The notes under the pieces: model-generated | Databases searched by the model: none | Told to the model about the DNA's origin: nothing | Seen by the model: the letters and a program-made list of their open reading frames with translations, nothing else | Origin: Nitzschia sp. DOCU1 | Taxonomy: Eukaryota; Bacillariophyta; Bacillariophyceae; Bacillariales; Bacillariaceae | Assembly: GCA_951394045.1 (NCBI GenBank) | Contig: OX595987.1 | Span: 2,852,001 to 2,916,000, forward strand | Reading direction: 5' to 3' | DNA: 64,000 nt | Translations under genes and position numbers: made by a program | Shown: positions 61,505 to 64,000 of the stretch, piece by piece | Layout: the number at the start of each line of letters is the position of its first letter | Position numbering within the stretch: position 1 is the stretch's first letter

Positions 61505-62416
61505 TTAGCAGCAGCTTCTATTTTCTTGCTGCGGTGCCATGATAGGGAAAGCCTCGCGCTCGGGTTGAGGGGGGTTCTTTGGAAGCTTTTTGGCAATCTC
61601 AACGAAAAGCGCCTTGACGTTATTAGCGTTTTTGGCAGAGGTTTCAAGGTGAAGAATTCCGTTTTCCTCGGCGTAAGCATTAGCCTCTTCGAACTCAACC
61701 TTTCTCCTAGACTCCAAATCAGCCTTGTTTCCAGCCAAAGCAATTACGACGTTCGGGTCACCGCGACGTTGCAATTCCTTCACCCATGATTTCGCCCCCG
61801 TGAACGAGTCAGGGTTTGTAATATCGTAAACAATCACTGCAGCCGACGCACCACGGTAGTACATGGGGGCCAAAGAGCGGTAGCGCTCTTGTCCGGCAGT
61901 ATCCTGCAAAACAAACGCGTTCCGTCAGACCTGTTTTAAATCATTCAAAAAAGTTGCTCGCTGTTCCACACAGAGAAATCACGTACCCAAATCTCGAATT
62001 TCACCGTTGCATCGTCCAGCTGAACAGTTTGTGTCAAGAAGGCGGCTGCAACATGGTAGTAAAGCGGTGTGAGATTATATTTCATTACAAGACATTCCGA
62101 CAACGTTTTGCACCACTCTTGCTTTGACGCTTTCAGGAAATTCCCATGCGAAATTCCCATGCTTCTTGCGCGCAAAATTTTCGTCCCCGTAGAAAACTCC
62201 TCGTGACGCCCCCGTAAAGGAACCCGCGTAGAAGCCAGCGACGACGCCTTCGAACAACACACGGCATGTCAACTTCTGCTGCAATCACCCACCTCCAATT
62301 GTTGGCTCCTGAAACTCAAAGAATTCATCGCGTACGAAGCGTACAACAAGACATGATTTGCCTACAGCTGTATCTCCAAGAAGGACTAGCTTGAAATGAT
62401 GAACTCGGCTCGCCAT
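61505..62416 (-). CDS. RAB5: RAB5-family small GTPase
   Basis: Three exons, complement(62293-62416, 61987-62045, 61505-61903), give 193 aa. Introns are 247 and 83 nt, all GT-AG, with phases closing. G1 is [12 protein letters not shown], the effector region is [19 protein letters not shown]3 is [21 protein letters not shown]4 is GNKADL, G5 is ETSAKN, and the C-terminus RSCC ends in a geranylgeranylation dicysteine. The AAFLTQTV switch I and [12 protein letters not shown] switch II are diagnostic of RAB5, which governs early endosome fusion. The first intron contains misleading open frames. Confidence 0.97.
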
Positions 62417-62848
62417 GGTCGTTTCTTTTTATGGTGAATGTAGTAGTTTTGTGCCCTTCTGCTCTGTTCTTTCGCCTTGCACGACCAAGCAAGCGATTCT
62501 TACGAATCAAAGCAGTCAAAGTACGAATAACTGATAACCGCCGACGAGACGCCCCCGTTCTTTTTCGGCAAGCCAGCCTGCTGCATTTTTCATCGACCAA
62601 ATTTTTCGAACCACGTCATCAAGAAGATTCTTAATGGTCATGTGAGTCAACGATTGTGGTCATGGTAATCGGACGGAGAAATCTTGCTTGTCGGCAGAAA
62701 AAAAGGAACAACAAAAAATCCAACCAAGAACGATGGCGATGGATGGCGACGATGAATACATCTCTCCCAACAAAGCGCTGTGGCTCTCCGGCGAAAGCTT
62801 ATGAAGCATGGTACTGTCCATCAGAAGATTCCTATGAATTGAATAATC
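62417..62848. other. Divergent promoter region with an upstream ORF
   Basis: About 430 bp between RAB5 and the Nudix gene. A 23-codon upstream ORF (62733-62804, starting MAMDGDDEYIS) precedes the Nudix start and might lower its translation, or be a misread exon. Confidence 0.4.
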
Positions 62849-63607
62849 ATGGTTCTACCTCATTATGAAAGTGGTGGCATCAAGCGACGGAAGGGCGCGA
62901 CTTTGTCAAAGGATTCAATCCTTTACCTTTCGTTGGGGGTCAACGTCATTTTGGCAATGACTATAATTTATCTCTTAACGGCGTTGGCAACAGGGCTTGA
63001 TGACCTGGGCTCTACAACAAAAGGGACTGACATGGTGTGGCATGGGGGGCATCCTGCCGATGTCCACCCAGGAAGCTGTTGGTGTGGAGCTGCGGACAAA
63101 TATTGCATGTGTACTCCAAACATTGCCATTGATGTGGTGATTGTTTCTGGGGATAGCGAGGAATTCCTTTGGTTGGTGAGACGAAAAGATACAAATCAGC
63201 TAGCGACTATGGGGGGATTTGTCGAGATTGATGAGTCGGTTGAGAATGCGGTCGCACGAGAGCTGAAAGAAGAAATGGGCATGGATCTAAAAGAGCCGCC
63301 ATTACTTTTCGGTGTATACTCAGACCCGAGGAGAGACAACCGGCGGCGGACTGTTTCAGCAGTCTATATCATTCACCTGAAAGCTGATGATGTGCCACAT
63401 GCAGGCGATGACGCCAAAGAAGTGAAGAAGATTCGTTTGGATGACATTGAGAAACACGAGTATTTTGCCGACCACAAGAGTATTCTCCTAGACTATCGAA
63501 GATTTGCACGAGGTGAAAGCCCTGACTTGAGGACCGAATCAGACTTTGCACCGGGCATTGTCCGTTCTACGTGTGCTCAGACAATTGGCATAGTTGCAAC
63601 GATATAG
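62849..63607 (+). CDS. Membrane-anchored Nudix hydrolase
   Basis: A 252-residue protein. A single membrane helix (ILYLSLGVNVILAMTIIYLL) near residues 24-45 follows a basic N-terminus, so the catalytic part is probably lumenal or external. A Cys-rich linker CWCGAADKYCMC comes before the Nudix domain. The Nudix box G-x5-E-x7-REUxEExGU is complete: GGFVEIDESVENAVARELKEE at about 129-150. Nudix enzymes hydrolyse nucleoside diphosphates linked to another group; the VSAVYIIHLKADDVPHAGDDAKEVKKI part resembles ADP-ribose or NADH pyrophosphatases, but the substrate is not fixed. Start is the ATG at 62849. Confidence 0.85.
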   Translation: MVLPHYESGGIKRRKGATLSKDSILYLSLGVNVILAMTIIYLLTALATGLDDLGSTTKGTDMVWHGGHPADVHPGSCWCGAADKYCMCTPNIAIDVVIVSGDSEEFLWLVRRKDTNQLATMGGFVEIDESVENAVARELKEEMGMDLKEPPLLFGVYSDPRRDNRRRTVSAVYIIHLKADDVPHAGDDAKEVKKIRLDDIEKHEYFADHKSILLDYRRFARGESPDLRTESDFAPGIVRSTCAQTIGIVATI

Positions 63608-63733
63608 CGACGAGACGATTGAAATTTGACTGCATCTTTCACCAAGATTCTCATGAGGCGAAGAATAGATTAGCTAATATCTAGCTAGAGGTAGATGATA
63701 GCATCTTTCAGGCTCTTCCTGCAGCGGCGTAAC

Positions 63734-64000
63734 TCAGTCGTCGAACTTGAGTAGACCGTCAATGTCCGGGTTATACGTCCCTTGGGCAATCTTTTTCTCG
63801 TACTCTGTCACCGCTACAAAGTATCCATAGTACTTGTCTTTTTCCTTCTCTGGGAGATATTCGTAGAGTTGGTTGAGATTTACTCGGACATTTCGGTACA
63901 TATCTGCCAATTCAACCATTTCTATGGTCTCGAAATCTCGTTGGATGGAAGCCGAGAACTTGGCAATCTCCTGCAGCTGATTCAACGCCGCTACGGCATT
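63734..64000 (-). CDS. Unknown protein, C-terminal part
   Basis: The frame is open from the right edge to TGA at 63734-63736, giving 88 C-terminal residues; the start lies outside the window. It is helical and charged ([48 protein letters not shown]) and ends DGLLKFDD. The spacing is like a small helical bundle, as in lumenal photosystem II subunits, but I cannot name the family. Confidence 0.7.
   Translation of the reverse strand, partial: NAVAALNQLQEIAKFSASIQRDFETIEMVELADMYRNVRVNLNQLYEYLPEKEKDKYYGYFVAVTEYEKKIAQGTYNPDIDGLLKFDD

Overview
The window is nuclear DNA from a photosynthetic stramenopile, almost certainly a diatom. Three fucoxanthin-chlorophyll a/c light-harvesting (FCP) genes lie in it. 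Several products start with a signal peptide followed by an A/G-F cleavage motif, which is the bipartite presequence that takes proteins into the four-membrane plastid. Genes are dense, on both strands, with GT-AG introns mostly of 67-140 nt. The species cannot be read from the sequence.

Region 1 (1-29 kb) is a cellular gene block. It holds an FCP tail, an FAD monooxygenase, plastid enoyl-ACP reductase, a PH-domain protein, a di-iron fatty acid/sterol hydroxylase, a small basic plastid protein, chorismate synthase, a PPIL1-like cyclophilin, a WDR4/Trm82-like WD40 protein, casein kinase 2 alpha, a TPR-methyltransferase, two convergent FCP genes, a PPR-TrmB-like fusion, an Alba-domain protein, a divergent protein kinase, a FAM151/menorin-family protein, a conserved-looking protein of unknown function and one tentative small gene.

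Region 2 (about 29.6-44.7 kb) looks like a large mobile or virus-derived accessory block. It carries seven ORFs: a small protein with a PCNA-binding (PIP-box) motif, an acidic protein with a Cys-rich C-terminus, a zinc-finger protein, a protein with one complete and one degenerate Ulp1/C48 protease domain, two overlapping ORFs of unknown function that look like one gene interrupted by a -1 frame change, and a tyrosine recombinase with a full R-K-H-R-H-Y set. Four of its noncoding gaps carry different tandem or inverted repeats that share one core, GGCCACCTACCARTT. This is the most unusual part of the window and may be an undescribed class of giant recombinase element.

Region 3 (44.8-64 kb) returns to cellular genes: a GT25-like glycosyltransferase, REV7/MAD2L2, the NOT4 E3 ligase, three proteins of unknown function, a frataxin-like protein, a membrane-anchored cupin, NOC3, RAB5, a membrane-anchored Nudix hydrolase and the 3' end of one unknown gene. 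Most genes were resolved by finding exons whose splice phases close exactly; exon positions are given in each entry. Family assignments come from recognised motifs, not from a search.
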